Shown one piece after another: positions 7,585 to 18,290 of a DNA stretch of 64,000 bases (the first letter of the stretch is position 1; each line of letters starts with the position of its first letter). The notes beneath the pieces were generated by a model. It was not told the DNA's origin, searched no databases, and saw only the letters and a list, made by a program, of their open reading frames with translations. Made by a program: the position numbers and the translations under genes. The stretch is from the NCBI RefSeq assembly GCF_001463765.1, contig NZ_BBWK01000021.1:1-64000 (forward strand). The letters run 5' to 3'. The stretch is from Aureimonas sp. AU4. GTDB taxonomy: Bacteria > Pseudomonadota > Alphaproteobacteria > Rhizobiales > Rhizobiaceae.

Positions 7585-8397
7585 ATGATCCTGCGCGTCG
7601 CCGTCTACCTCGTCGCCGTTCTTCTCGTGAACCTGCCGGTGATCGTGACGCTCGTCACCTCGTTCAAGTCGGCGGCCGAGATCGCGCGCAATCCGGGCCT
7701 CTGGATCGAGGCGCCGACGCTCGCCAACTACGCGCGCGTCTTCGCGGATGCCGGCCGCGTCGACATGACGGGCTACCTCCTCAACAGCCTCGCCGCTTCG
7801 CTGACGGGAACGGTGCTCGCCATCCTCCTCGCCTTTCCGGCCGCCTACGGCATCGCGCGAAGCGGGCTCGGGCGCCGGTGGCTGATGCCTCTCGTCGTGA
7901 ACCTGCGCGCCATGCCGCTCGTGATCTTCGCGATCCCGATCTACATGATGTTCCAGTGGGCGGGGCTCCTCGACACGCGTCTCGGCCTCGGGCTGGTGCT
8001 CGCCGTCGTCAACCTACCGCTGACGCTGGTGCTGCTCCTCAACGGCGTCGAGGAGGTGCCCTTCGAGATCGAGGAGGCGGCGGTCATGGACGGCGCGGGC
8101 CGCCTGTCGCGCATGCTGCGGGTGGTCGCCCCGCTCTGCCGCCCGGCCTTCGTCACCGCCTTCGTGTTCGGCTTCATCACGGCCTGGAACGAGTTCCTGT
8201 TCGGCCTGATCCTGACGACGCGCGACGCCGTGCCCGTCACGGTCGGCGCGTCCTTCTTCTTCGCGTCCGGCGGCGGCGGGGTCCAGTGGGGCGTCGCCTC
8301 GGCGGTCATGGTGTTGGCCGCCCTTCCCCCGGTGATCCTCGGCAGCGTCCTCTACCGCTATCTCGCGGGCTCGCTCGCCGGCGCGGTCAAGGGCTGA
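7585..8397 (+). CDS. Sugar ABC transporter permease (MalG-type)
   Basis: A 270-aa permease, partner of the preceding gene. It has an N-terminal span (AVYLVAVLLVNLPVIVTLV), the MalG-type SFKSAAEIARNPGLW loop, the EAA motif EIEEAAVMDGAGRLSRMLRVVAPL, and TAWNEFLFGLILT typical of CUT1 MalG proteins. The start could be GTG at 7582 or ATG at 7585; GGAGG lies 10 or 13 nt upstream respectively. No ATP-binding protein follows: the next gene is convergent. The importer must borrow an ATPase; the UgpC/MsmK-like one at 54876 is a candidate. This gene ends the plus-strand amino-sugar operon. Confidence 0.87.
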   Translation: MILRVAVYLVAVLLVNLPVIVTLVTSFKSAAEIARNPGLWIEAPTLANYARVFADAGRVDMTGYLLNSLAASLTGTVLAILLAFPAAYGIARSGLGRRWLMPLVVNLRAMPLVIFAIPIYMMFQWAGLLDTRLGLGLVLAVVNLPLTLVLLLNGVEEVPFEIEEAAVMDGAGRLSRMLRVVAPLCRPAFVTAFVFGFITAWNEFLFGLILTTRDAVPVTVGASFFFASGGGGVQWGVASAVMVLAALPPVILGSVLYRYLAGSLAGAVKG

Positions 8398-8421
8398 AGG
8401 CCAGGCCTTGGCCGGCCGAAG

Positions 8422-9138
8422 TCAGTGGGCGCCGTGCCGGCGCCGGCCGCGCTCGATCATCAGCATGTGGTCCTCCAGAGCGTTGCGGATCTCGTCCTCG
8501 TCGACAGGCGCCGCCATACGCTCCAGCATCCAGTCGCGGAACGCCTCGTGCTGGCGCACAACGGCGCGCAGGTCCTTGTCGCGGTAGCGCTCGAAGTTGA
8601 AGACGATCAGGACGTGCCGGGCGATCGTGTCCCACAGCGTTCCCACGATCGCGTTGCGGGCGGCGTTGCGGAACACGCGGTGGAAGTTGAGGTCCGCCTG
8701 GAGCGAGGCCCGCACGTCGCCGACGCGCGCCGCGCGCCGCATGTCGTCGATCGGTCCCTGGAGCATGGCGGGATCCTCCAGCCCGGCCGCCCAGTTGCCG
8801 ATCGCATCGCGCAGGAGAAGCGCCTCCACCTGGAGGCGCGCCTCCAGGATCTGCTGCGTGACCCGCGCGTCGAAGGTCGCGACCTTGTAGCCGCGATGGC
8901 TTCCCCCGATGACGATGCCCTGCGCATGAAGGACCTTCAACGCCTCGCGGATGGGAACGCGACTGACGCCGAGGCGCTCCGAGAACGAGGTCTCGATGAT
9001 CCGCTCGCCGGGCTTCAGGTTGTTGGTGGCGATGGCCTCCGCGATGGAGTCGGCGATGGAGTCGGCGAGCGCGAGGCGGAGCGGCTGGCGGAGCGTACCC
9101 GAAGGGGAGCTGTCGTCTTCCGGCTCGTGGTCTGCCAT
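8422..9138 (-). CDS. GntR-family regulator with FCD domain, probable regulator of the 9-38 kb island
   Basis: A 238-aa FadR/VanR-type regulator. The winged helix is at about residues 20-85 (LADSIADSIAEAIATNNLKP, then ETSFSERLGVSRVPIREALK). An all-helical FCD domain follows, with ligand and metal candidates D-x3-H (DLNFHRVF) and later His residues (VRQHEAF, EDHMLM). A short in-frame duplication encodes DSIADSIA. The ATG at 9138 has GGGAGAG upstream. A sigma-70-like promoter at 9186-9215 carries AATGTAGACGAT, a 9/12 match to the palindrome AATGTATACATT at the island's divergent promoter. Autoregulation and control of the island are therefore likely. The effector is unknown. Confidence 0.87.
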   Translation of the reverse strand: MADHEPEDDSSPSGTLRQPLRLALADSIADSIAEAIATNNLKPGERIIETSFSERLGVSRVPIREALKVLHAQGIVIGGSHRGYKVATFDARVTQQILEARLQVEALLLRDAIGNWAAGLEDPAMLQGPIDDMRRAARVGDVRASLQADLNFHRVFRNAARNAIVGTLWDTIARHVLIVFNFERYRDKDLRAVVRQHEAFRDWMLERMAAPVDEDEIRNALEDHMLMIERGRRRHGAH

Positions 9139-9185
9139 GCCATCTCTCCCGCGCCGGCGCGACGCACAATTCGCTATCGCACGAT

Positions 9186-9215
9186 GTTATAATGTAGACG
9201 ATATGGCTGCCTCAA
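9186..9215 (-). promoter_or_regulatory. Promoter of the FCD-GntR gene with embedded operator-like site
   Basis: Minus-strand -35 TTGAGG (9210-9215), 18-nt spacer and -10 TATAAC (9186-9191). AATGTAGACGAT at 9191-9202 starts at the edge of the -10 and resembles the sites at 22380 and 38073. Transcription would begin near 9179, giving a leader of about 40 nt. Confidence 0.5.
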
Positions 9216-9285
9216 GACACGGATGCTTGCGCGGCTGCCCGCCGGCGGCCGGCGCGCGACGCGCCGGTTGCGATGCCGCCACCTC

Positions 9286-10965
9286 TCAGCCGAGCGATGC
9301 CTCGCGCCGATCGACGCCGCCCTTCTGCGAGCGCGCGACGACGCGCACCCCCGCCCCAGAGCCGCTCGAGCGCACCAGCCATTCCACCGGCTTGGCGACG
9401 GCGCTCCACTGCTGGCCCCAGGGCGACCAGGGGTAGAGCCGCTCGTTGCGCCCGGCCAGATGCCCGAGTTCGACCCGGGCCGGGTTCATCACGACCTCTC
9501 CGCCCTCGACCTCCAGCGCGACCTCGACGGGTTTGGCCGCCTTGTTGGCGACCGCGACGTCGGAGAGGTTGGTCGGCAGGTAGCCGTGGTTGGCCACCAC
9601 GGCGCGTATCTTGAAGAGATCGGCGCCCATCGGCTCGACTTCCAGCGTGTCGACGCGAACGCGCGGGGCGGCTGCGGCATGACGCAGGTTGAACAGGGCG
9701 TTGGCGCGCGCGATGCCCTCCAGAAGCGCGGGCGGCGGGTTGCGGTAGCTCCAGATGTTGACCATGCCGCCGATCTCGATGGCGCCGAGCTGCGGATGCT
9801 CGAAGGGGCGCCAGTCACGCCAGGCGCGTTCGCCCATGTGCTCGCGCACGTAGGTGTAGACCTTCTGCTGTACCTCCTCGTTGCGCGGGTAGAGGTTGTA
9901 GTAGCCCACCTTCTCGACGCCCGCCTCGCGCTCGAGGTCCCAGAGTTCGGTGCCGAAGGAGATGATGCCCATCTCCTCGTAGGTCCAGTCCATCAGCCCG
10001 CCGCGCCGGACCTGGGTCTTGTCGGGCGTGAAGTCCTCGTAGATCGAGACCGTGGGGTAGCCGGTGAGCTCGGTGCCGACCTTGCCGATCTCCTTGTAGA
10101 GCGTGATGTCGCGCGCGCTCATGGCGCTGTCGGGCCTGGTCATCGAGGGGCGCATGATGATGCCCCCGTGCGTGTGGTAGGCGCACATGCCGCAGATGTT
10201 GGGATGGTCGAGGATGAAGCGCGCCATGGCGGCGGCTTCCGGCTCCGACAGCGGATGCTCGCCCGCGCCGTATTCCTGCGGCGACCAGTTGGTCGGAAAG
10301 TTGCGGTTCATGTTGCCGTCGAAGGGCTTCTCGATGGCGACGTTCGCGCCGTCGTAGTCGCGGATCGTGCCTTCGGGGTAGAGGCGGAAGTAATCGCCGC
10401 CCTCCTCGCCGGGCGCGCGCTGCACCATGATGTCGGGATTGCGGGCGCTCTTCTTCCACTCGCCTTTGGGATCGGGCACGCGCATCCAGACCAGGAAGCC
10501 GTCGCCGTCGACGTCTTCCGGAATGAGCCCGGCATGACGGTCGGCGCCCGGCATGAAGCGGCCGTTGCCGCACCAGTTGTAGTAGGGCGGCTGGAGCGAG
10601 AGCTCGGCGCCGTCCGGGTTGATGCGCGGCAGGACATAGAAGACCTGCGTGTCCAGAAGGCGCGTCGCCTCCTCGTCCCGGCCGTAGTTCGTCAGGAGGT
10701 GCCAGATGGCGTAGAGCGCCGTCGCGCTGGTCGCGTGCTCCTCGGCGTGGATCTGGGCGTCGATGTAGTAGCCGGGCTTTTCCGCGGCGGGCCCCGTGTT
10801 GGGGTTGGTCATCTCCATCACCCAGACCTCGCGCCCCCCGAACGAGCGCGCGAGCGAGCGCAGCGTGGCGAGCCTGGGGTAGCGGGCGGCGAGCGCCTGG
10901 AGGCAGGCGGTCATCTCGTCGTAGCTGTAGTAGCGGTCGAAGCGGATGTCGGGCTCAGCGGTCAT
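9286..10965 (-). CDS. M14-family zinc carboxypeptidase
   Basis: A 559-aa carboxypeptidase-A-like metallopeptidase, expected to remove a C-terminal residue from a peptide or acylated amino acid. Zinc ligands H73 and E76 are in QIHAEEHATS, the third His in CAYHTHGG, and the catalytic Glu in SFGTELWD. Arg/Asn residues for carboxylate binding are suggested by NMNRNFPTNW. Residues from about 440 look like a beta-sandwich accessory domain (VRVDTLEVEPMGADLFKI, then VAVANKAAKPVEVALEV). There is no signal peptide, so it acts in the cytoplasm on imported substrate. It is the last gene of the left arm, 19 nt after the DppF-like ATPase gene. It belongs functionally with the M32 carboxypeptidase of the opposite arm. 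Confidence 0.88.
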   Translation of the reverse strand: MTAEPDIRFDRYYSYDEMTACLQALAARYPRLATLRSLARSFGGREVWVMEMTNPNTGPAAEKPGYYIDAQIHAEEHATSATALYAIWHLLTNYGRDEEATRLLDTQVFYVLPRINPDGAELSLQPPYYNWCGNGRFMPGADRHAGLIPEDVDGDGFLVWMRVPDPKGEWKKSARNPDIMVQRAPGEEGGDYFRLYPEGTIRDYDGANVAIEKPFDGNMNRNFPTNWSPQEYGAGEHPLSEPEAAAMARFILDHPNICGMCAYHTHGGIIMRPSMTRPDSAMSARDITLYKEIGKVGTELTGYPTVSIYEDFTPDKTQVRRGGLMDWTYEEMGIISFGTELWDLEREAGVEKVGYYNLYPRNEEVQQKVYTYVREHMGERAWRDWRPFEHPQLGAIEIGGMVNIWSYRNPPPALLEGIARANALFNLRHAAAAPRVRVDTLEVEPMGADLFKIRAVVANHGYLPTNLSDVAVANKAAKPVEVALEVEGGEVVMNPARVELGHLAGRNERLYPWSPWGQQWSAVAKPVEWLVRSSGSGAGVRVVARSQKGGVDRREASLG

Positions 10966-10984
10966 GAAGGGTCTCGAAAAAAGG

Positions 10985-13007
<2,023 letters not shown>

Positions 13008-13011
<4 letters not shown>

Positions 13012-14408
13012 CGGAAGGCTCCCTGATGATCTGGCGTCAGATACTGGCCGCTCGCGGGAGCGGCGCATAGCTCGCCGGCGGCATAGACCGGCCGCCCGGC
13101 GAGGAAGGTCGCCGCGACCCGCCCCCGGAAGCGCCGGTCGGCATAGAGGTGCGCGACGTCGCGCGCCTTGGTGCGCATCGCGCCGAGCGGGAAGCGCGTC
13201 TCGCCCGCAAGGTCCACCAGCGTCAGGTCGGCATCGAAGCCCGGCTCGACGCGGCCCTTCGTGGGCAGGGCGAAGCGCCGGGCCGGCTCGGCACTCAAGA
13301 GCCGCGCGACGTCGGGAAGCGAGAGCCGCCCCTCGGCCACAGCGTCGAGCAGCGTCGGCACGAGGATTTCGAGGCCCGGCGTGCCGGGCGGGGCGCTTGT
13401 GAAATCGCCGTTCGCCCGTTCCTTGTCGGCGAGGCTGAAGGCGGCGTGATCGGTGGTGACGAAGCCGATTGTTCCGTCCGCCAACGCCTCCCACAGCGCC
13501 GCGCGGTCCGAGGGGCCACGGATCGGCGGGTTGACGCGGCCGAAGACGCCGGCCCGCGCGACGTCCTCCCCGCCCGTGAAGAGGAGGTAGTGCGGGCAGG
13601 TCTCGGCGGTGAAGTCCGAGGTCCCGCGAAAGGCGCGCAGGACGCGCACCGTCGCGGCCGAGGTCACGTGGGCGATGTGGAGCTTCGCCCCCGCCTCCAT
13701 GTTCATCGCGAGCAGCCGGGCGACCGCGACGCTCTCGCACAGCGCGGGGCGCATCCGCTCGTGGGTCGCGGCACTTTGCGGGTCGAGCCCCTGCGCGGCC
13801 GCCGCGAAGTGATCGAGAAGCTGCGCGCTCTCGGCGTGGACGATCACCGGCAGTCCGGTGCGCGCGCAGGCCCGCAGCGCCTCGAACTCCTCGCCCTCGT
13901 CCGGCCGGGCCAGCCCCGCGAACTCGGTCTCGCGGCCCGCCGGCATGGCGGTGGTGAAGATCTTGAAGGCGATCGCGCCGGCCTTCCGGATCGCTTCGAT
14001 GCTCGCGTCGTCCAGGCTGCCGGGTGCGGCGATCATCGCGAAATGGGCGAGCGCCCGTCCTTGGAAATGCTCGGCGCGCACGCGTATCCGCTCGCCGGAA
14101 TTGCAGCAGGGCTGCGTGATCGGCATCTCGAACAGCGCCGTGATGCCGCCCGCAATGGCGGCCGCCGTCTCGCTCTCCACCGTGCCGCGCTCGGGAAAGG
14201 CCGGCGCGCGCACGTGGACGTGGATGTCGATCGCGCCCGGCAGGACGTGGAGGCCGGCGGCGTCGAAGGTCTCGCGCGCGTCGGCCGCCTCGCCCGGCGC
14301 AAGGAGCAGGGCGACGCGCCCGTCCCGGATCGCGATGTCGGCCGCCCGCACGCCCGCCTCGCCGACGACCTCCGCCCCCCGGACGACGATGTCGAACGGC
14401 CCGCTCAA
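13008..14408 (-). CDS. Cyclic amidohydrolase of the dihydroorotase/allantoinase/hydantoinase group
   Basis: A 466-aa amidohydrolase expected to open a cyclic ureide or imide ring. Binuclear metal ligands are visible: HVH in [11 protein letters not shown], a lysine for carbamylation in [10 protein letters not shown], His in VIVHAES, His in LHIAHVTS, and Asp in VTTDHAAFS. The [21 protein letters not shown] block is allantoinase-like. No ATG exists near the conserved N-terminus ([13 protein letters not shown]); the start is read as TTG at 14408, overlapping the preceding stop as TTGA. Between the 476-aa unknown protein and the DppD ATPase, it probably acts on the imported compound or an intermediate. 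Allantoin itself is possible, but a PuuE-type protein is also present in the other arm. Confidence 0.88.
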
Positions 14409-15835
14409 TGGAGACCGAGCTCGCGCAGGGCGGCGGCGACGCCGTCGAGATGGGTGAGGTGCATCGAGGCGTAGTTGGGCGCCAGCACCACGCCGTGCCC
14501 GCCCGCGCGATAGGTCGCGAGAACCGAGCGGTAGGCGATGTCGGGCGTGCATTGGGCGGTTTCCGCGCGCGTGCGCGGCGCGTCGACGCCGAGCCCCATA
14601 TAGACCTTGGCCCGGCCCTCCACCCCGCGCAACGCATCGGCGCACTGCCCGAAGACGTAGGTGTCGGGGTCCATTCCGGTCTCGACGAGCTTGTCGAACG
14701 GCGCCTCCTTCAACCCGAGCAGCCGGTACAGGACGGCGGTCGCCTCGCCCGGCTCGAAGTCGCGCAAGATCGTCTTGCGGAAGAAGCCGAGCTCCTTGGC
14801 GAACACCTCGCCTGCCTGGTGCTGGTAGGTGATGGGCTTCACCCAGTCGGCGTAGAGCGTCTGCTCGGCCCAAGGCCACTGCGCCTTGCGGAAGATGTTG
14901 AAGTGGTTGCGGTTCCAGACGTTGAGCCCGAACGGGAGGGTTGGGCGGCACCATTTCACGAGGCCGTAGAGTTCGCGGTCGAGGTCCTTGTTGCGCTCCA
15001 GCCAGAAGCGCTCCCAGATCAGGGCTTCGGGGTGGGCGAGGAGCGTGCGCAGGAAGGTGACGAAGGTGCCGTCGGCAAAGCTCTTGCCGGCCGCCGCTTC
15101 CTGGCAGAAGTCGTAGAGGCGCAGGAGCGCCTCGCGGCAGCGTTCCGCGTCGACGCCACGCTCCGCCGCCTCGCGCCGCGAATGGGTGGAGAAGTCGCCC
15201 GGCGCCCCGCCCTGGATCAGCGTGTCGAGCGGCGAGTTGCGCTCGTTGCACCACATCAGGCCGTCGATCGGGTAGCGGCGCACCTGGTCCTCCACCATCG
15301 AGAGGATCCAGTTGCGGTAGCCGGGATGGCTGGTGGAGGGCTCGGGCCCGAGCCGGCCGAAGAGGTCGACCTCCATCGCCTGCGGCAGGTTCGGAATGTC
15401 GACCGTGCCGGCCGAGCCGTGGCCGGAATACTTGAAGAAGGGCTCCATCAGCTCGACGAAGACCTTCATGCCGCGCCGATGCGCCTCGGGCAGCACCATG
15501 GCGAGGATGTCGCGTCCCTCGAACTCGGGATCGCGCGTGCGGTAGTCCGCCATGAACGTGTCGCGATAATAGGCGGGATCGGGCTGGAAATAGGCCCCGC
15601 CCCGCAGCGCGTAGGGCTCGGGGATGCCGTGGTCGGGCCAGCCGTCCAGCGCGTGGCTGATCGAGCGGCCGGTCTTGAGGCCGAGCCAGGACACGGTGCC
15701 CAGCATCAGGACGTTGACGCCGACGCGGGTCTGCAGCGTGTCGAGCACCGCATCCACGCCCTCGTCGAGGAACGAGATGGGGCTGACCTGGATGCCGACG
15801 AACTTCTCGGCCGGATCGGGACGAGGCGCGCTCAT
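14405..15835 (-). CDS. Conserved protein of unknown function, probable TIM-barrel (glycoside-hydrolase-like)
   Basis: A 476-aa cytoplasmic protein that I do not recognise. The pattern suggests a beta/alpha barrel: an early strand [15 protein letters not shown], then [26 protein letters not shown], and [19 protein letters not shown] at about residue 200, where glycosidases often place an acid residue (here E and N in CNERN). Later come [26 protein letters not shown], and [12 protein letters not shown] near the C-terminus. These resemble clan-A glycoside hydrolases or DUF families annotated as such. There is no signal peptide. It overlaps its neighbours by 4 nt on both sides, so it is co-translated with the aminotransferase and cyclic amidohydrolase. 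A hydrolase or lyase acting on the island's substrate is inferred only from context. Confidence 0.75.
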   Translation of the reverse strand: MSAPRPDPAEKFVGIQVSPISFLDEGVDAVLDTLQTRVGVNVLMLGTVSWLGLKTGRSISHALDGWPDHGIPEPYALRGGAYFQPDPAYYRDTFMADYRTRDPEFEGRDILAMVLPEAHRRGMKVFVELMEPFFKYSGHGSAGTVDIPNLPQAMEVDLFGRLGPEPSTSHPGYRNWILSMVEDQVRRYPIDGLMWCNERNSPLDTLIQGGAPGDFSTHSRREAAERGVDAERCREALLRLYDFCQEAAAGKSFADGTFVTFLRTLLAHPEALIWERFWLERNKDLDRELYGLVKWCRPTLPFGLNVWNRNHFNIFRKAQWPWAEQTLYADWVKPITYQHQAGEVFAKELGFFRKTILRDFEPGEATAVLYRLLGLKEAPFDKLVETGMDPDTYVFGQCADALRGVEGRAKVYMGLGVDAPRTRAETAQCTPDIAYRSVLATYRAGGHGVVLAPNYASMHLTHLDGVAAALRELGLH

Positions 15836-17013
15836 GCGGCCTGCGCCTTCAGGCCCTGAATGAAGCCTTCCATACGCGCGATCGCCTCGCGGATGCGCTC
15901 GATCGGCTGGAGAAACGAGACGCGGACGTAGCGGTCGCTCTCGTCGCCGAAGAGCGCGCCCGGAAACAGCAGCACCCCCGTCTCGCGCAGCAGGCGCTCG
16001 CAGAAGACCGGGGCCGACAGCCCCGTCGAGGAGACGTTGGTGTAGAGGTAGAAGGCCCCGCCGGGATGGCCGAACGAGAGGCCCATGCGCCGGAACGCCT
16101 CGGTCAGCGCCGCGCGCCGCTCGGCATAGGCCGCGATCATCGCCTCGATCGGCTCGGACGGACCTTGAAGGGCCGCGAGCGCGGCGTGCTGCGAGATCGT
16201 GCAGGCGTTGATCGAGAGCGTGTGGCGCGGCTCGGTCATCTTCGCGACGAAGTCGGCGGGCGCCGCGAGATAGCCGACGCGCCAGCCCGTCATGGCATAG
16301 GTCTTGGAGAAGCCGTTCAGCGTGACCGTGCGCTCCTTCATTCCGGGCAGCGTCGCGATCGAGAGGTGTTCGTTCCCCTCGTAGATGATCTGAGCGTAGA
16401 TCTCGTCGGAGACGACGATGATGTCGTGCCGCTGCGCGATCTCGGCGATCTGCCGGATGGCGTCCGGCGGCGTCACGGCGCCTGTCGGGTTGTTGGGCGA
16501 GACCAGCACGAACAGGCGGGTGCGCGGCGTGATGCGCCGCTCGATCTCGGCGGGGTCGAGCGCGAAGTCGTTCTCCTCCACGGTCGGCACCGGCACGGGC
16601 ACGCCGCCCGCCAGCCGCACCGCCGTGTCGTAGGTCGTGAAGCGCGGCGAGGTGACGAGAACCTCGTCGCCCGGTGAGACGAGGCCGAGCATCAGGAGCG
16701 TGATGGACTCCTGGACGCCCGCCGTCACCACGATCTCGTCGGCCCCATAGCGGAGCCCGTAGAGGTCGGCCAGGTGCTCGGCGATCGCCGCGCGCAGCGC
16801 CGGCATCCCGGTGGGCGCGGTGTAGTGGTGCTGATTGTCGCGGATCGCCCGGATCGCGGCCTCCGCGATATGAGGCGGGGTGTGGAAGTCGGGGTCGCCG
16901 CGGCCCATGGCGATGACGTCGGGCTGCGTCGCCGCGATGGCGAGCATCTTGGTGCGGAAGGACTCGTCCTCCTCGCGGATGCGGGGGGCGATGCGGTCGA
17001 AGAGCGTGCTCAT
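15832..17013 (-). CDS. PLP-dependent aminotransferase (class I/II, fold type I)
   Basis: A 393-aa aspartate-aminotransferase-like enzyme. The PLP lysine is in LNGFSKTYAMTGWRVGYLA; other family marks are MGRGDPDFHTPPHI near the N-terminus, NNPTGAVT for the PLP-ring asparagine, SDEIYAQI for the Asp that contacts the pyridine nitrogen, and a C-terminal carboxylate-binding arginine (YVRVSFLQP). It would deaminate an amino acid released from the imported substrate. A clear paralogue occurs in the right arm (24034-25224), so the system has two aminotransferases. It sits 5 nt after the prolidase-type amidohydrolase gene and overlaps the 476-aa unknown gene. Confidence 0.9.
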   Translation of the reverse strand: MSTLFDRIAPRIREEDESFRTKMLAIAATQPDVIAMGRGDPDFHTPPHIAEAAIRAIRDNQHHYTAPTGMPALRAAIAEHLADLYGLRYGADEIVVTAGVQESITLLMLGLVSPGDEVLVTSPRFTTYDTAVRLAGGVPVPVPTVEENDFALDPAEIERRITPRTRLFVLVSPNNPTGAVTPPDAIRQIAEIAQRHDIIVVSDEIYAQIIYEGNEHLSIATLPGMKERTVTLNGFSKTYAMTGWRVGYLAAPADFVAKMTEPRHTLSINACTISQHAALAALQGPSEPIEAMIAAYAERRAALTEAFRRMGLSFGHPGGAFYLYTNVSSTGLSAPVFCERLLRETGVLLFPGALFGDESDRYVRVSFLQPIERIREAIARMEGFIQGLKAQAA

Positions 17014-17018
17014 GGCGT

Positions 17019-18251
17019 TCAGTGCATCCGCTGGCCGGCGATGAAGGTCATCGCGACGTTTCGCAAGGCGAAGAGATCCTGGTCGGGCTTGCCCGGCACG
17101 ACGATGAGGTCGGCGGCCTTGCCGGCCTCGAGCGTGCCGACCTCGTGATCCATGCGGCAGACGCGCGCCCCGCGCTGCGTGATGGCGCGAAGCGCGTCCA
17201 GCGGCGAGCGGCAGACGCCGACGCGCACCATGAAGTCGAGCTCGGGCGCGATCTGGTCGTGCTCGACGGCGGGGCTTCCGGCATCCGTGCCGAAGGCGAT
17301 CGGCACGCCGGCTTCCGCCGCCGCCTTGAGGCCGGCGAAGCGCTTGGGATCGGCGACCGCCTTCTTGCGCTCATTGATCTTCCATTCGGGAATGGCGAAG
17401 CGCCGCGCGATCGCCTCGTCGGCCTGCAGCACGAGGGCCGAGAAGGTGGTGACGATCGGCAGCTTGCGGTCGAGAAGGACCTGGATCGTCTCGTCCGACA
17501 TGGAGCCGCCGTGCTCGACGCAGTCGATGCCGAACTCGGCGACGCGCCGGATACACGCGTCGTAGGTCGCGTGGGCGGTGATCGGCAGCTTGTTGCGGTG
17601 CGCCTCGTCGATCACCGCGTGAAGCTCCTCGTCGGTGAACTCCAGCGTGTCGTGGCAGGCCATGATCTTGATGAGGTCGGCGCCGCCGCGCACCTGCTCG
17701 CGCACGGCGCGGCGCATCTCGTCGGCCCCCGACGCCTCGCGGCAGACCCAGTAGGTGTGGCCGCCGGTCTGGATGATGCTGCTGCCCGACACCTTGAGCC
17801 GGGGCCCGGGCACGATGCCTTGCGCGACCGCCTGCTTGGTGAAGAGGTTGGCGTCGTGGACGCCGAGGTCGCGCACGAGCGTGACGCCCGCGCGCAGCGA
17901 CTTGAGCATGTTGCCGGCTGCCTTGTAGGCGCGGATCTCCGGCGCGTCGTGCATCGACTGGAAGGACAGTTCGTGGATGCCGTCCCAGGACAGGTGGGCG
18001 TGGCTGTTCACGAGGCCCGGCATGATCGTCTGGCCGCCGGTGTCCTCGGGCTGGAGAGCGCCCGTGTCTCCCAGCCCCGAGCGCTCGCCGACCCGCGCGA
18101 TGCGCCCGCCCCGGATCTCCACGAAGCCGTCCTCGATCACCGTGTCGTCGTGGCACGGGATCACGCGTCCGAGGAGGATGCGGTCGGGCGCGTGGCGCTC
18201 GAACATCGGCTTGATGATCGTCTGGTAGTGCCAGCTTGCGGGTTCGGGCAT
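17019..18251 (-). CDS. Amidohydrolase, prolidase/imidazolonepropionase-like
   Basis: A 410-aa binuclear amidohydrolase. Motifs are HAH in VNSHAHLSWDG, a carbamylated-lysine candidate in ADLIKIMACHD, His in ITAHATYD, His in CVEHGGSM, and the metal Asp in FGTDAGSPAVEH. This set matches the Xaa-Pro/Xaa-Arg dipeptidase group (annotated 'metal-dependent hydrolase family' or 'imidazolonepropionase-like'), which cleaves N-acyl or dipeptide bonds. The ATG at 18251 is taken as start; an internal ATG (FERHAP) about 15 codons later is an alternative. There is no export signal. It probably acts with the M14, M32 and M24 proteins on an imported peptide-like compound. Confidence 0.87.
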   Translation of the reverse strand: MPEPASWHYQTIIKPMFERHAPDRILLGRVIPCHDDTVIEDGFVEIRGGRIARVGERSGLGDTGALQPEDTGGQTIMPGLVNSHAHLSWDGIHELSFQSMHDAPEIRAYKAAGNMLKSLRAGVTLVRDLGVHDANLFTKQAVAQGIVPGPRLKVSGSSIIQTGGHTYWVCREASGADEMRRAVREQVRGGADLIKIMACHDTLEFTDEELHAVIDEAHRNKLPITAHATYDACIRRVAEFGIDCVEHGGSMSDETIQVLLDRKLPIVTTFSALVLQADEAIARRFAIPEWKINERKKAVADPKRFAGLKAAAEAGVPIAFGTDAGSPAVEHDQIAPELDFMVRVGVCRSPLDALRAITQRGARVCRMDHEVGTLEAGKAADLIVVPGKPDQDLFALRNVAMTFIAGQRMH

Positions 18252-18290
18252 GGGACCGGGCCTTCGGGTTCGGATAGGACGAGATGGACG

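Noticed and set aside
8398-8421. Palindromic AAGGCC/GGCCTT in the convergent gap as a terminator
   Set aside because: The stem is short and no T-run follows on either strand.
9188-9193. Plus-strand TATAAT as a promoter
   Set aside because: No gene follows on the plus strand; the same bases serve better as part of the minus-strand -10 region of the GntR gene.
9139-9285. Small gene or RNA between the GntR and M14 genes
   Set aside because: No codon-like pattern or stable structure; the promoter explains the AT-rich part.
13069-14637. In-frame extension of the DppD-like gene upstream to 14637
   Set aside because: The extra sequence is antisense-type reading of the cyclic amidohydrolase gene and has no domain; homology starts after the TTG at 13011.
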